Part shown: one piece after another, positions 1 to 9,767 of the stretch
How the letters are laid out: every line of letters starts with the position of its first letter
Position numbering within the stretch: position 1 is the first letter of the stretch
Assembly (NCBI GenBank): GCA_021821365.1
Contig: JAKACN010000022.1
Location: 1 to 35,555, forward strand
Source of the DNA: Pseudomonadota bacterium
GTDB lineage: Bacteria > Pseudomonadota > Gammaproteobacteria > Burkholderiales > Burkholderiaceae_D
Direction of reading: 5' to 3'
DNA length: 35,555 nt
Translations under genes and position numbers: made by a program
The notes under the pieces: model-generated
Told to the model about the DNA's origin: nothing
Database searches by the model: none
What the model saw: the letters and a program-made list of their open reading frames with translations, nothing else

Positions 1-1229
1 CAACGAATGAAGTGGCCCGGAGGGAGCCGGTAGATGTGCAATAACTTCTGCGCCGCAAGATCGGCGCTGCCCACGCCTTCCGGCGCGAAACCGAAGCGGG
101 TCTCCAGATCGAAGCCGATCAGGTCGTCGACCAGGGACGGCATGTCGGGATGCAGCCGCAGCTGGCCAGGAACGGCCTGGTAAGCCGCGAGTTCGGGCGT
201 GCCGCCGCGCTGCAGGGCGAAGGTGGGCTTGCCGAGGAAAAGGCCTTCGAGCACCGTCGTGGCGCAGGATTCCTCGCAGACGGATGGCACCACCACCGCG
301 CTGGATGCGGCCGCCAGTTTCAGGGTCTTGTCCGGCGAGCACCAGCCGAGGAACTGGACCTGGTTGCTTTCGAACGTTTTTCGCAACCTTGCTTCGTCGC
401 CGCCATCGCCGACGATGGTCAATCGCATCTGTGCCGGCAAGCGCGGTGCAATCGTCTGCAGGAATTTTTCGATGCCCTTGGCCGGATACAGCTTCGATGC
501 AATGAATACATGAACGCCCGCAGGCGGAGGGAGCCGGCTCGCCGCGTCGCGCAATTCCTCCAGCATGGGGCGATCGACGAAGTTGTGGATCGTCGCACCC
601 CAAGGGCCCGGACCAAGCGTGCGGACAAGATTGTCTTGCAGCAGGTTGGATACGAAAACGGTCTTGTGCTTGCGAAAGCTTCTTGCCACTTCGTCGCGGT
701 AGCGCGATACGGCAACGGCGGATACAGTGCGTTGCAGCGCATTGGGATTCTCCCGCAGGCAGCCGGCGCATTCGCCCGGCGCCACCGCGCGACAAACCTC
801 GCCGTTGCGAAAACGCGTATGCCTGAAGCAATCGCTGCCCTGGTCATGCCGCGTCTGGACGAAGTTGATGCTTTCCGGGATAAACAGCGCGACGTTCGGC
901 ACATGGCCGTGGTAATGCACGACGTCGTAGTTCGGCGCGTGGCGCAGGATGATCGAGGCGAAGCGCTTTGCAAGGACAGTCCGCTTGAGCGGCATGTAGG
1001 TGCCGAGACTCACCTCCTTCCATCCGGCGTGGAATCCGTTGAGCTCGCCGATGAAGTGGCCGCCGAAGCAGCCTTCTTCGCCGCAGACCGCGATCGGATG
1101 TTCGTCATTGCCAAGCAGGTCGACTTTGTGGCCCGCGCGCGCCAGGGCGCGCGCCAGGTTCAGGGCGTGCTTGGCGAGGCCGCCCATGTTGGGGTAGGGA
1201 ATGTCTTCGCTGGCGATAAGAATCCGCAT
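1..1229 (-). CDS. GT4-family glycosyltransferase, C-terminus cut by window edge
   Basis: This is a cytoplasmic glycosyltransferase that probably adds one sugar to the lipid-linked repeat unit of the exopolysaccharide. The protein starts MRILIASEDIPYPNMGGLAK, with the glycine-rich N-terminal loop of GT-B enzymes, and 409 codons are visible with no stop before base 1. Near the C-terminus, EESCATTVLE fits the E-x7-E motif of retaining GT4 enzymes. A cysteine-rich stretch in the middle (SDCFRHTR, NGEVCRAV, GECAGC) follows the histidine-containing acceptor-domain segment, as in a subset of GT4 proteins. The ATG sits 11 bases after the flippase stop, and that stop lies inside TGAGGA, which can act as the ribosome binding site. 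It is therefore the last visible gene of the minus-strand operon. The sugar and linkage cannot be told from sequence. Confidence 0.85.
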   Translation of the reverse strand, partial: MRILIASEDIPYPNMGGLAKHALNLARALARAGHKVDLLGNDEHPIAVCGEEGCFGGHFIGELNGFHAGWKEVSLGTYMPLKRTVLAKRFASIILRHAPNYDVVHYHGHVPNVALFIPESINFVQTRHDQGSDCFRHTRFRNGEVCRAVAPGECAGCLRENPNALQRTVSAVAVSRYRDEVARSFRKHKTVFVSNLLQDNLVRTLGPGPWGATIHNFVDRPMLEELRDAASRLPPPAGVHVFIASKLYPAKGIEKFLQTIAPRLPAQMRLTIVGDGGDEARLRKTFESNQVQFLGWCSPDKTLKLAAASSAVVVPSVCEESCATTVLEGLFLGKPTFALQRGGTPELAAYQAVPGQLRLHPDMPSLVDDLIGFDLETRFGFAPEGVGSADLAAQKLLHIYRLPPGHFIR

Positions 1230-1240
1230 TGATACCATCC

Positions 1241-2734
1241 TCAGGAACGAAGGCGCCGGGCAAAGGCAAGCATGGCGGCGCGCTCTTCGACGCCGACAAT
1301 GAAATACAGGCCGGCCATCGTGAGCGCAAGCATGGCGGCGCAGACGATGGCAACCGTGGTGACGACGCCCGCCGGCATCAGCCATTTGAGCGGCACCAGC
1401 ACACCGATGACGAGTGCGCCGATGGCAAGACTGCGTCCGAAACCCGAGCGCAGCGCCTCGCCGAAGGTGACTGGCACGGTGCGCCCATGGACGAAGAGCA
1501 GGAAGCTCATGCCCAGGGTCACGGACGCCAGGAGATGCCCGCTTGCGGCACCGACGATGCCGCCGGAGAGCGTGCCGAGGTACACCGTGGCGATCCCGAA
1601 CAGCCCGTTGGCGAGCGCAAAGCGGCCCGTGATGCGGGGGTGGCCGAGCGCATCGTTGACCAGCGAGGGGATGTTGGTCAGCGAGTCGACCAGCAGGGCG
1701 ATGGTCATGAGCACCAGCACGGGGTAGCCGTTCTGCACAAAGGCTTCGCCGACCCAGCGTCGCAGGAACTCGTCGCCGGCAAGCACGATGGCGCCTAGCG
1801 CGGCGATGTTGATGAAGGTGACGTAGCGCATGACGTCGAGGTACACCGGACGCAGTTCGTTGATGCGGCCCGCGCCGGCCAGTGCCGAGGCACGCGGGTA
1901 GATCACGCTGGAGAGCCGGTAGGTCAATCCGAGAATGCGGCCGGCGAGCGTGACCGGCACGGTGTAGAAAGTAAGTGCAACCGGGCCGGCGATGGCGCCG
2001 ACGATCAGCTTGTCCGCATGCTGATGCAGGGTCGATGCGATCTTGCTCAGGTAGGCGTAGGCGCTGAACGACATCAGCAGGGCGCGCACCTCCTTGCGCG
2101 GCCAGCAGGGCGCCAGGCCAAGGCGGAAACCGCGGATCAGCCAGACCAGGTACAGCAGGTTGGTGGCGGAGACGGCGACGCGCGCGGCGATCACGCCTGT
2201 GATTCCGGTGCCAGCCATCGCCGCCGCGACCGAGGCCAGGTTCACCAGCACGCCGAAGAATGCCTCGCTCTGGGCGGACCGGTCATAGCGCTGCAGGGCC
2301 TGCGGCACGACCAGCAGGTAGTTTTGCGCCTGGGACAGCGCGAAACCGAGCGCGCCGATCCGGAACGCATCCACCGTGGCATCGCGCATGCCGGGCGTCA
2401 CTTCGAAAAAATGTTCGATCAATGCATGCGCGCCGAAGAAGATGCCGAGCGCGCCGATCAGGCCGAGCAGGCCGTAAAACATGATGCCGAACCAGAACGT
2501 CTCTGCAAAACGCTTGCAGTCGCCTGCCGCGTGGTGCTCCGAGAGATACTTGATGGCGCCGGCGCTCAGGTTGACGTCGAGAACACCGAAGTAGCCGATC
2601 ACCGATCCGACCAGCGTCACGATGCCGAAACCTTCGACACCAAGTGCATGAATCAGCAGCGGCACGGTCGCCAGGGCGACCACCATCGGCACGGCCGAGC
2701 CGGAGAGGTTCCAGAGAGAATTACGCAGCAGCAT
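1241..2734 (-). CDS. Wzx-like polysaccharide flippase (MATE/MOP superfamily)
   Basis: This is an inner-membrane protein of 497 residues. It probably flips the undecaprenyl-linked oligosaccharide to the periplasm in a Wzx/Wzy pathway. The N-terminus (MLLRNSLWNLSGSAVPMVVA) and the long series of about 12 to 14 hydrophobic segments match polysaccharide biosynthesis proteins of the MOP superfamily. An upstream in-frame ATG at 2791 exists, but 2734 is preferred because the family begins with this sequence and the longer start would add a polar, unrelated leader. The chosen start overlaps the end of the upstream Wzy-like gene by 14 bases, which suggests translational coupling. The family call is firm; the substrate is inferred from context. 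Confidence 0.88.
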   Translation of the reverse strand: MLLRNSLWNLSGSAVPMVVALATVPLLIHALGVEGFGIVTLVGSVIGYFGVLDVNLSAGAIKYLSEHHAAGDCKRFAETFWFGIMFYGLLGLIGALGIFFGAHALIEHFFEVTPGMRDATVDAFRIGALGFALSQAQNYLLVVPQALQRYDRSAQSEAFFGVLVNLASVAAAMAGTGITGVIAARVAVSATNLLYLVWLIRGFRLGLAPCWPRKEVRALLMSFSAYAYLSKIASTLHQHADKLIVGAIAGPVALTFYTVPVTLAGRILGLTYRLSSVIYPRASALAGAGRINELRPVYLDVMRYVTFINIAALGAIVLAGDEFLRRWVGEAFVQNGYPVLVLMTIALLVDSLTNIPSLVNDALGHPRITGRFALANGLFGIATVYLGTLSGGIVGAASGHLLASVTLGMSFLLFVHGRTVPVTFGEALRSGFGRSLAIGALVIGVLVPLKWLMPAGVVTTVAIVCAAMLALTMAGLYFIVGVEERAAMLAFARRLRS

Positions 2735-4145
2735 AGTTGGCTTGTTGGTAGAGATAGCGGCGGATTTGGTAGTTGTGCATGCCGACGGCAACGAAGGGCA
2801 TCGCGAGCACGAGCCCGAGATCCATCATGCTCCGGAATTCGATGATCGGCGTGCCGATCATCAAGGTCGGGAGCCAGAACAGGAAGCCGGCGAAGCCGGC
2901 ATCCGCAATCAGATGCGCATTCCCGGTGAGATAGCGTCGATGCCTGAAGTAGAAGGCAACATACGCGGCGAGGATGCAGAGGAACAGTGCCAGGCCGACG
3001 ATGCCTGTCTTCAGCAGCACATGTCCGAAACCGCTGTGCACGAAACTGAAATCGTTGCCATGGTAGGACAGGGCGTCCTTGTCGCCGATGAAGGTGCCCC
3101 ACGTGCCGCGCCCGAACAGCCAGTTGCCGTCCATGCTCTGCGCGGCGGCATACAGTTCATAGAAGCGGTTCTCCTTGATGCCGCCCCGGTCGGGCGCGAT
3201 ATCGTAGATCAGCGATTCCAGTACGCCGCCATCGGTGGCGAATTGCAGCCGCTGCTGGAAGAAGATGGACGCCACCGCCGCCAGCGCCGCCGCCGCCAGC
3301 AGGGCGAAAAGGAATTTCCTTTTGCCCGGCAATTGCAGGAACAGGAAGGAGAGCATCAGCGCAAGGCCGATCAGCGACGAACGGCGGAACGAAAGGGCCA
3401 CGGCGGCGATCTCCAGCCCGATGAACAGCAGCATCAGGATACGCGTGTACCAGGCCAGCTTCACTTCCGGCTTGGTCAGCAGCCAGGCGGCACAGAATGC
3501 TGCCAGCGAGGCAACGAAGTTGTCGTTGATGTCGAAGAAGAAGATCTTGATATCGAGGCCTTCGAAATTGCGATAGGGATTGGCGCTGTCGCCGTCGAAC
3601 AGGAAATAGCGCACCGCACCGAAGGCGGCGCGAACGGCGGCGAGCACCAGGATGACGGCCAGCAATCGGACCGAATCCTTGTCGCTCTCGAAAGCCATGA
3701 TCACGAGATACATGAAGATCAGCATGTTCAGGATATTGAACACGCCGTTGTAGCCGAGGATGACGTTCAGGTCGATGCCGGCCATCAGCCCCATGACCAC
3801 ATGGGCCAGCAGCAGGAAGATGAAGGCGACGAAGTATTTCGAGATGGGCGGCGCCAGTTGCGGACCGTGGGGATTGGCCAGCCGCTTGAGGAACGCCGTG
3901 AAGCCGGACACCAGCAGGATCAGATTGAGCAGCGAGAAATAGAACATCCCCGCGCCACGCGAATAGATCGTGGCTTCCTGCTCCAGCTGGCCCCAGGTGG
4001 AATCGGAAAACAGGAACAGGACACCGATGAAGCCGAATACGATCAGCTTTGGCGCCTTGATGAAAATTCCGGCGACCACAGGAATGACGAAGAGGGCGGC
4101 AAGCAGATTAAAAATGATCTCGCCTGGTGTCAGTGCTGGTGTCAT
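2721..4145 (-). CDS. O-antigen ligase/polymerase-like membrane protein (Wzy type)
   Basis: This polytopic inner-membrane protein of about 474 residues probably polymerises the repeat units in the periplasm or ligates the glycan. It has about ten to twelve hydrophobic segments. A large periplasmic-type loop near residues 300-370 contains RGGIKENRFYELYAAA and GRGTWGTF, the pattern of the O-antigen ligase/Wzy_C family. Start 4145 (MTPALTPGEIIFNLLAAL) puts the first membrane segment at the N-terminus. An in-frame ATG at 4202 would add 19 residues, and neither start has a clear ribosome binding site. The gene overlaps the flippase by 14 bases. Polymerase and ligase functions cannot be separated by sequence, but the neighbouring Wzx and initiating transferase favour polymerase. 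Confidence 0.8.
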   Translation of the reverse strand: MTPALTPGEIIFNLLAALFVIPVVAGIFIKAPKLIVFGFIGVLFLFSDSTWGQLEQEATIYSRGAGMFYFSLLNLILLVSGFTAFLKRLANPHGPQLAPPISKYFVAFIFLLLAHVVMGLMAGIDLNVILGYNGVFNILNMLIFMYLVIMAFESDKDSVRLLAVILVLAAVRAAFGAVRYFLFDGDSANPYRNFEGLDIKIFFFDINDNFVASLAAFCAAWLLTKPEVKLAWYTRILMLLFIGLEIAAVALSFRRSSLIGLALMLSFLFLQLPGKRKFLFALLAAAALAAVASIFFQQRLQFATDGGVLESLIYDIAPDRGGIKENRFYELYAAAQSMDGNWLFGRGTWGTFIGDKDALSYHGNDFSFVHSGFGHVLLKTGIVGLALFLCILAAYVAFYFRHRRYLTGNAHLIADAGFAGFLFWLPTLMIGTPIIEFRSMMDLGLVLAMPFVAVGMHNYQIRRYLYQQANYAAA

Positions 4146-4490
4146 GGCTGTGTTCAGTGAGTTGAACGGATATCCAATCGGGAATGCTCGCGACCGGTTC
4201 ATCGAGGACGTTGTCGGCAGGCTCTATTGGCATGCATCCATCTTTGCAAATTGTGTTCAAGGGCGGATGCCGGCGGTTGACCTTGCCGCACATCTTCCCT
4301 GTCGTCCTCGCGCAAGCGGGGATCCATGGTGAGCACGATCGGGAGCAGGGCTGATGCGTCCTGCCTTCGCGACGGCGACGGGGAAAGGGCATTGCCCAGC
4401 CTGCTGCCCGCGCCCGCACTCCGGCGATCCTGCCCGCACACGACCTTCGATTGCGAGCGAACCTGTCCCGGATGCCGTCCCTGTCGACGC
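4146..4490. other. Intergenic region between fcl and the Wzy-like gene
   Basis: This 345-base gap splits the minus-strand polysaccharide operon. It carries one REP-like hairpin at 4306-4321. Small open frames here on both strands translate to low-complexity arginine/proline peptides of the kind produced by REP-like DNA, so I do not call them genes. A weak promoter-like arrangement for the downstream genes (TTGAAC around 4256-4261 on the minus strand) is possible but has no good -10 element. Confidence 0.5.
4301..4326. repeat. REP-like palindromic element, single copy
   Basis: The core CCTCGC-GCAA-GCGGGG (4306-4321) folds into a six-pair stem with one T-G wobble and a GNRA-type GCAA loop. It is flanked by GTCGT and GATCC. 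This resembles the widespread proteobacterial dispersed repeats of the form GTC-ATCCCCGCGCAAGCGGGGAT. I saw only this copy in the window, so its identity as a family member rests on resemblance to a well-known sequence type. Confidence 0.55.
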
Positions 4491-5456
4491 CTATGGCCGG
4501 TAGTCGGCCTTGAAGCATTCGTAGGTTTCCTTGATGCCTTCGCCCAGGCGCATGCCAGGTCGCCATCCGAGGGAGGTAAGCTTTGCCGTGTTCATCAGCT
4601 TGCGCGGCGTGCCATCCGGTTTGCTCGCATCGAACTCGATGGCACCGGTGAAGCCAACCGCTTTTCTTATGATCTCGGCAACTTCTCGTATTGTGACGTC
4701 CTCACCCGTACCCACATTGATATGGGACAACATCGGTGTCGTGTGCTTTTCATAGGTGGCGCGGTCGAGCTCCATGACATGCACGCAGGCATCGGCCATA
4801 TCATCGACATACAGGAACTCGCGGCGCGGCGTGCCCGTTCCCCAGATCACGACCTTGTCGGCGCCGTTTATCTTTGCGTCATGGAATCGGCGAATCAATG
4901 CGGGAATCACATGACTGTTTTCCGGGTGATAGTTGTCTCCCGGGCCGTAGAGGTTCGTGGGCATCACGCTGCGGAAATCGGTGCCGTATTGACGGTTGTA
5001 GCTTTCGCACATCTTGATGCCGGCAATCTTGGCGATGGCATATGGCTCGTTGGTCGGTTCCAGGGAACCCGACATCAGGTACTCTTCCCTGATCGGCTGC
5101 TCGGCCAGCCGCGGATAGATGCACGACGAGCCGAGGAACAGCAAGCGCTTGACGCCTGCGCGCCATGCTTCATGGATGACGTTTGCCTGCACCATCAGGT
5201 TATCGTAGATGAACTCGGCGGGATAGGTATTGTTCGCATGGATTCCGCCCACCCGCGCGGCGGCAAGATACACCTCATCGATCTGCTCGGCATCGAAAAA
5301 TGCACGCACTTTTTCCTGATTCGTCAATTCCAGCTCCGCATGCGTACGCGTGACGATGTTGTTGAAGTCGCGCTTGTGCAGCGCGCGCACGATGGCCGAG
5401 CCGACCAGGCCACGGTGGCCGGCTACGTAGATGCGTTTGTTCAGGTTGGACTTCAT
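4491..5456 (-). CDS. fcl: GDP-L-fucose synthase
   Basis: This cytoplasmic short-chain dehydrogenase/reductase of 321 residues is a bifunctional 3,5-epimerase and 4-reductase. It converts GDP-4-keto-6-deoxymannose to GDP-L-fucose using NADPH. The Rossmann motif is AGHRGLVGS (residues 12-20). The catalytic set sits at S110, Y139 and K143 in LGSSCIYP and YAIAK, in the spacing known for the E. coli enzyme, with the catalytic C112 present. The start has a good ribosome binding site (GAGGAAG, six bases before ATG). It follows gmd by 61 bases, so the two steps of GDP-fucose synthesis are adjacent. This implies that the polymer contains L-fucose or a derivative. Confidence 0.96.
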   Translation of the reverse strand: MKSNLNKRIYVAGHRGLVGSAIVRALHKRDFNNIVTRTHAELELTNQEKVRAFFDAEQIDEVYLAAARVGGIHANNTYPAEFIYDNLMVQANVIHEAWRAGVKRLLFLGSSCIYPRLAEQPIREEYLMSGSLEPTNEPYAIAKIAGIKMCESYNRQYGTDFRSVMPTNLYGPGDNYHPENSHVIPALIRRFHDAKINGADKVVIWGTGTPRREFLYVDDMADACVHVMELDRATYEKHTTPMLSHINVGTGEDVTIREVAEIIRKAVGFTGAIEFDASKPDGTPRKLMNTAKLTSLGWRPGMRLGEGIKETYECFKADYRP

Positions 5457-5517
5457 TTTTCACTTCCTCATTGACAGATTGCGGGACGGCGGCGCCGCGG
5501 ATGGGTGTGGCCGGGGT

Positions 5518-6684
5518 TCAGTCCTGGTCGTTGCCGGGCACGCTGACCGCCTGGCTGAGTTGCAGGTCCTTGCCGGCGGTATCCACGTCCGCTCGCACCA
5601 TTTCGGCCACCATCTCTTCGAACGACATCGTCGGTCGCCAGCCGAGTTTTTCTCGCGCCTTGCTGGCGTCGCCCACCATGCAATCGACGTCTGTCGGACG
5701 GAAGTAGCGGGGATCAACGCGCACGACGACCTGCCCGGGCTTGATGCCGGTATGCACGCGCGATTCGATCACGGTGGCGGTCTCGTCGACACCACGTCCG
5801 TTCCAGCGCAGCACCATGCCCAGTTCGGCCGCCGCCGCGGTGACGAATTCGCGCACGCTGTGCTGGATGCCGGTCGCGACGATGAAATCCTCGGGCGTGG
5901 CCTGCTGCAGCATCCGCCACTGCATCTCCACGTAATCGCGCGCATGGCCCCAGTCGCGCTGCGCATCGAGATTGCCGAGGTAGATGCAGTCCTGCATATT
6001 CAGGACGATGCGTGCAAGACCGCGCGTGATCTTGCGCGTGACGAAGGTTTCGCCGCGCAAGGGCGATTCATGATTGAACAGGATGCCGTTGCAGGCGTAC
6101 ATGCCGTACGCCTCGCGGTAGTTCACGGTGATCCAGTAGGCATACAGCTTGGCGATCGCATACGGGCTGCGCGGGCGGAAAGGCGTGGACTCGCGCTGGG
6201 GAAATTCCTGGGCGAGCCCAAACATTTCGGAAGTGGACGCCTGATAGAAACGCGTCTTGCGTTCCAGGCCGAGCTGGCGAATGCTTTCGAGTATCCGCAA
6301 GGGGCCGAGCGCATCGGCATTCGCCGTGTACTCCGGTTCCTCGAACGATACAGCGACGTGGCTTTGCGCGGCGAGGTTGTAAATCTCGTCCGGCTGCGTT
6401 TGCTGCAGGATGCGCCAAAGGGACGATGAATCGGTCATGTCGCCGTGATAGAGAATGAAGCGTCGCTCTTCCTCCTGCGGCCCCTGGTAGAGGTGATCGA
6501 TGCGCTCGGTATTGAAGCGCGACGAACGCCGCTTCAGTCCGTGCACGATGTAGCCCTTCGACAGCAGGAGCTCGGCCAGGTAGGCGCCGTCCTGGCCGCT
6601 GATGCCCGTGATGAGTGCGACCTTCGGCGTATGGCCGGAACGGGAGGGCACCAGATGTTCCGGCATCCGCGGATTGGTGGTCAT
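5518..6684 (-). CDS. gmd: GDP-mannose 4,6-dehydratase
   Basis: This cytoplasmic NADP-dependent dehydratase converts GDP-D-mannose to GDP-4-keto-6-deoxy-D-mannose, the substrate of Fcl. Counted from the chosen start, the nucleotide-binding loop is [10 protein letters not shown] (26-35). The catalytic T151 and E153 lie in QASTSEMFG, and Y175 and K179 in YAIAK, as in known GMDs. I chose ATG 6684 because AAGGA lies seven to eight bases upstream. An in-frame ATG at 6705 would add seven residues and lacks such a site. The protein is 388 residues, the usual length plus a short N-terminal leader. GalU lies 24 bases upstream. Confidence 0.96.
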   Translation of the reverse strand: MTTNPRMPEHLVPSRSGHTPKVALITGISGQDGAYLAELLLSKGYIVHGLKRRSSRFNTERIDHLYQGPQEEERRFILYHGDMTDSSSLWRILQQTQPDEIYNLAAQSHVAVSFEEPEYTANADALGPLRILESIRQLGLERKTRFYQASTSEMFGLAQEFPQRESTPFRPRSPYAIAKLYAYWITVNYREAYGMYACNGILFNHESPLRGETFVTRKITRGLARIVLNMQDCIYLGNLDAQRDWGHARDYVEMQWRMLQQATPEDFIVATGIQHSVREFVTAAAAELGMVLRWNGRGVDETATVIESRVHTGIKPGQVVVRVDPRYFRPTDVDCMVGDASKAREKLGWRPTMSFEEMVAEMVRADVDTAGKDLQLSQAVSVPGNDQD

Positions 6685-6708
6685 TGCGTTTTCCTTCCTG
6701 TCCATGGC

Positions 6709-7650
6709 TTAACCCGTGCAGGCAATTGCTTCGGCCGAAAGCGGCTGGACCGATGAGGAATGCTGTGTCGGCTGCTGCGCGAACGGAAGGCTCTGCAGGA
6801 ACGCACGGAATTCTTCCCGCACTTCGGGATGGCGCAGTGCGAACTGCACGGTCGCTTCCAGGTAGCCGATCTTGCTGCCGCAGTCGTAGCGGATGCCTTC
6901 GAACTGATATGCAAACACCGGCTCATCCTTCAGGAAGGAGGCGATGCCGTCCGTGAGTTGCAGTTCGCCGCCCGCACCCGGACGCACGCTGCGCAAGTGA
7001 TCGAAGATGGTCGGGTTCAGGATGTAGCGCCCGACGACGCCGAGCGTGGAGGGCGCATTGTCGGGAGCGGGTTTTTCAACGATGCCGTGCAGCCGGATCA
7101 GGCGTTCGCCGCAGGCCGTTCCGGCAATCACGCCGTAGGAGCGGCTGCGTTCGCGCGCGATGGTTTCGACCCCGATCAGGCTCCGGCCGTGTTCCTCGTA
7201 CAGATCGGTCATCTGCCGCAGTACCGGCGTCTGGCCGTCAAGAAGATCATCCGCCAGAATCACCGCAAACGGGTCGCCGCGCACCAGGCGCTCGGCGCAC
7301 AGCACCGCATGGCCAAGTCCGCGCGCTTCGGCCTGCCGCACATAGAAGCATTCCACGTTGTCCGGCTTGATGCCATGCAGAGCCGCCAGCAAGGCCTGCT
7401 TGTTGTGCGCTTCCAGTTCGGCTTCCAGCTCATAAGCCTTGTCGAAGTGATCCTCGATCGCGCGCTTGTTCCTGCCGGTGACAAAAATCATTTCGGTGAT
7501 GCCGGCGGCAATCGCTTCCTCGACCGCATACTGGATCAAAGGCTTGTCGACAATGGGCAGCATCTCTTTCGGACTCGCCTTGGTCGCGGGCAGAAAGCGC
7601 GTGCCGAGCCCCGCGACCGGAAAGACTGCCTTGGTGATCTTTTTGTTCAT
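6709..7650 (-). CDS. galU: UTP-glucose-1-phosphate uridylyltransferase
   Basis: This enzyme makes UDP-glucose from UTP and glucose-1-phosphate in the cytoplasm and supplies the glucose donor for the polymer. The protein is 313 residues and starts MNKKITKAVFPVAGLGTRFL, with the pyrophosphorylase signature AGLGTRFLPATKASPKEML at residues 13-31 and the ligand-binding VEKP later. The ATG at 7650 has AGGA five bases upstream. The frame stays open further upstream, but that part is arginine-rich and lies over the VanZ-like gene, so it is not used. The gene sits between the VanZ-like gene (23 bases) and gmd (24 bases), in one operon. Confidence 0.96.
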   Translation of the reverse strand: MNKKITKAVFPVAGLGTRFLPATKASPKEMLPIVDKPLIQYAVEEAIAAGITEMIFVTGRNKRAIEDHFDKAYELEAELEAHNKQALLAALHGIKPDNVECFYVRQAEARGLGHAVLCAERLVRGDPFAVILADDLLDGQTPVLRQMTDLYEEHGRSLIGVETIARERSRSYGVIAGTACGERLIRLHGIVEKPAPDNAPSTLGVVGRYILNPTIFDHLRSVRPGAGGELQLTDGIASFLKDEPVFAYQFEGIRYDCGSKIGYLEATVQFALRHPEVREEFRAFLQSLPFAQQPTQHSSSVQPLSAEAIACTG

Positions 7651-7673
7651 GGACTTCCTTGCAAGAGGTGATG

Positions 7674-8132
7674 TCAGTGTGTCGGTTTCCGGCGCCGGCG
7701 CCCGTCCGCCATGCCAGCCCGCGGCTGCCGCGCCGGAGCGCGCAAGACGGCGGGAGCAAGCCAGTGCGTGACGATGAGGAACGCGACCGATGCCATCGCT
7801 GCGTACATGTCGAACTGCCAGTCCGCCCAGCTCGCATCGCGGTACGGCATCAGCGACTGCAATCCCTCGTCGGCGCCGCCCAGCAGCGCGATGACCAGCA
7901 GCGTCAGCACGGCGCGTCGTGCGGGGCCGCTGCCCAGCGTGCCCCAGACCAGGCACGCGAGAACAGCATAGGCGAAGAAATGCAGCAGCTTGTCGTAGAC
8001 AACGGAAGACAGTGCCTGCGCATTGCCCGGTATCGCGCCACTTCCGATCATCAGCGTGTAGAACGCGGCGGCGGCGACCAGGTAATGCCGCGGCGTCATG
8101 AAGGCGAGCAGGGGCACGATGGGGTTGCGCAT
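7674..8132 (-). CDS. VanZ-like family membrane protein
   Basis: This small inner-membrane protein of about 152 residues has four predicted membrane segments. The VanZ-like signature is visible as DKLLHFFAYAVLACL, followed by a conserved acidic/polar block (DEGLQSLMPYRDASWADWQF) ending in an aspartate where many members have asparagine. The biochemical function is not known for most members; the founding protein VanZ gives low-level teicoplanin resistance. Possible ATG starts are 8132, 8159 and 8216, and the last would overlap wcaJ. I prefer 8132 because it starts close to the first membrane segment, but the choice is uncertain. Its position between wcaJ and galU suggests a role in export or assembly of the polymer. 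Confidence 0.78.
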   Translation of the reverse strand: MRNPIVPLLAFMTPRHYLVAAAAFYTLMIGSGAIPGNAQALSSVVYDKLLHFFAYAVLACLVWGTLGSGPARRAVLTLLVIALLGGADEGLQSLMPYRDASWADWQFDMYAAMASVAFLIVTHWLAPAVLRAPARQPRAGMADGRRRRKPTH

Positions 8133-8191
8133 GACGTTTCTGCCTGTCGTGTGTCGCATGTCAACGCGGCGCGCTCGCGCTGGATGCCGTT

Positions 8192-9598
8192 TCAATAAGC
8201 ATTCGTTCCAGTCCATCCCTTGAACGCGGTCCAGACGATGATCCGGATATCCATCCAGAGCGACCAGTTCTGGATGTAGTGCAGGTCGAACTTCACGCGC
8301 GCCGCCATCTTGTCGACCGTATCGGTTTCACCGCGCAGGCCGTGTATCTGCGCCCAGCCCGTAATGCCCGGCTTCACGCGATGGCGCAGCATGTACATCT
8401 CGAGCAGGTCCTTGTACATTTCGTTGTGCTGCAGCGCGTGCGGGCGCGGACCGACCACCGACATGTCGCCGAACAGGACATTGATGAACTGCGGCAGCTC
8501 GTCGAGGCTGGTGCGTCGCAGGAAGGCGCCGATCGGCGTGACGCGCGGATCGTCCTTCGTGGCCTGCGTCACCTTGTCCGCTTCCTGGTGTACCTTCATC
8601 GTGCGGAACTTGTAGACGTTGAATGTGCGCCCGTTCAGGCCCAGTCGCGGCTGCCGGAAGAACACGGGGCCGGGCGAGGAGCGCTTGATGGCGATCGAGA
8701 TCACGATGAAGAGCGGCAACAGCAGCACCAGCGCGACAATCGCAAACACGCGGTCGAAAATTTCCTTCACGATGCCGTTCAACCCGCTTGAAATCGGCTG
8801 GTTCAGGTCGACGGCCGGCAGGCCGAGGAAGTTGCCGATCTTGTTGCTCAGCATCTGTACGCCAAGTATGTCCGGCACCCAGCGGATGTCGACCAGCGTA
8901 TTGCGCAGCAGATACTGCAATTCCTGCAGCTTCGGCGAAGCCAGCAGCGGAAGCGTGATCCAGATTTCGTGAATGTGATTTGCCTCGACATAGGCGGGAA
9001 TTTCGTCCAGGCTTCCGAGACGCACCACCGAAGGATCGAGGATCTTGTCTGCATCCTCCGGTGCGGCATGGACAGCCTTGACGTCGTACCCGGCCCAGTC
9101 CTGTTCCATCGCGCGCCGATGCATCTCGCATCCCGTGCTGCCATAGCCGACGATCACCACGCGCTTGTTGTTGAGGCCCTTGGTGCGCAGGAAACGCAGC
9201 GCAAAATAGGCAGCGGACCGATATATCACGAGGAAGGTGACGCCAATCGCGTACCAGTAGAACATCCAGAGCCGCGAAACGTTGCCGACATGGTGGATCA
9301 GGAAGCTGAAGAACAGGCCGATCAGGAGAACCAGCGCCCACGATGCGGCGAGGCGCACGAACATGTCGGGCAGGGAGCGGCCGCGCCACGAACCGTACAG
9401 GTCCAGCTGCGGGAACACGAGGAAGGCCAGCGCGCTGCCGAAATGCAGGAGCACGACGTGAATCGGCGGCGTTTCGCTCAGGGGAATATGGAAGTGGATC
9501 AGGCCTGCGATCATCCCGGCAACCTCCAGCACCAGGATGTCCATGAGCCGCATTGACAGTTCCAACCGGGAAGAATTGGTGATGATGAAATCTCGCAT
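8192..9598 (-). CDS. wcaJ: Undecaprenyl-phosphate glucose (or galactose) phosphotransferase
   Basis: This polyprenyl-phosphate hexose-1-phosphate transferase starts repeat-unit synthesis by moving a sugar phosphate from UDP-sugar to undecaprenyl phosphate at the inner membrane. It is 468 residues. The N-terminal half has four to five hydrophobic segments and a Rossmann-like CoA-binding domain ([12 protein letters not shown]). A further membrane helix near 275-297 is followed by the catalytic bacterial sugar transferase domain with [27 protein letters not shown] and [13 protein letters not shown]. The C-terminus [16 protein letters not shown] is typical of WcaJ/ExoY-type proteins. It is the first gene of the minus-strand operon and faces a 446-base upstream region. 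The ribosome binding site is weak. Glucose is the likely first sugar, given galU nearby, but galactose cannot be excluded. Confidence 0.93.
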   Translation of the reverse strand: MRDFIITNSSRLELSMRLMDILVLEVAGMIAGLIHFHIPLSETPPIHVVLLHFGSALAFLVFPQLDLYGSWRGRSLPDMFVRLAASWALVLLIGLFFSFLIHHVGNVSRLWMFYWYAIGVTFLVIYRSAAYFALRFLRTKGLNNKRVVIVGYGSTGCEMHRRAMEQDWAGYDVKAVHAAPEDADKILDPSVVRLGSLDEIPAYVEANHIHEIWITLPLLASPKLQELQYLLRNTLVDIRWVPDILGVQMLSNKIGNFLGLPAVDLNQPISSGLNGIVKEIFDRVFAIVALVLLLPLFIVISIAIKRSSPGPVFFRQPRLGLNGRTFNVYKFRTMKVHQEADKVTQATKDDPRVTPIGAFLRRTSLDELPQFINVLFGDMSVVGPRPHALQHNEMYKDLLEMYMLRHRVKPGITGWAQIHGLRGETDTVDKMAARVKFDLHYIQNWSLWMDIRIIVWTAFKGWTGTNAY

Positions 9599-9767
9599 GG
9601 TGTTTCTATCGTTTCGTCGGTTGCAACAATCTCAAAACCATCGGCGTTCGATTGCGGTAAGCTCGGCGCATCGCGCGCCCACTCCCAAACGCCTGGCGAC
9701 GGCATTCCTGCGCTTCAAGCCTGTCTATGTGGATATCTGGTTGTCGAAATCGGATCTCCAAAAAGTT

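Noticed and set aside
2742-4160. A 472-codon plus-strand open frame opposite the Wzy-like gene
   Set aside because: Its translation is Glu/Gln/His-rich without motifs. The opposite strand encodes a standard polytopic membrane protein in operon context.
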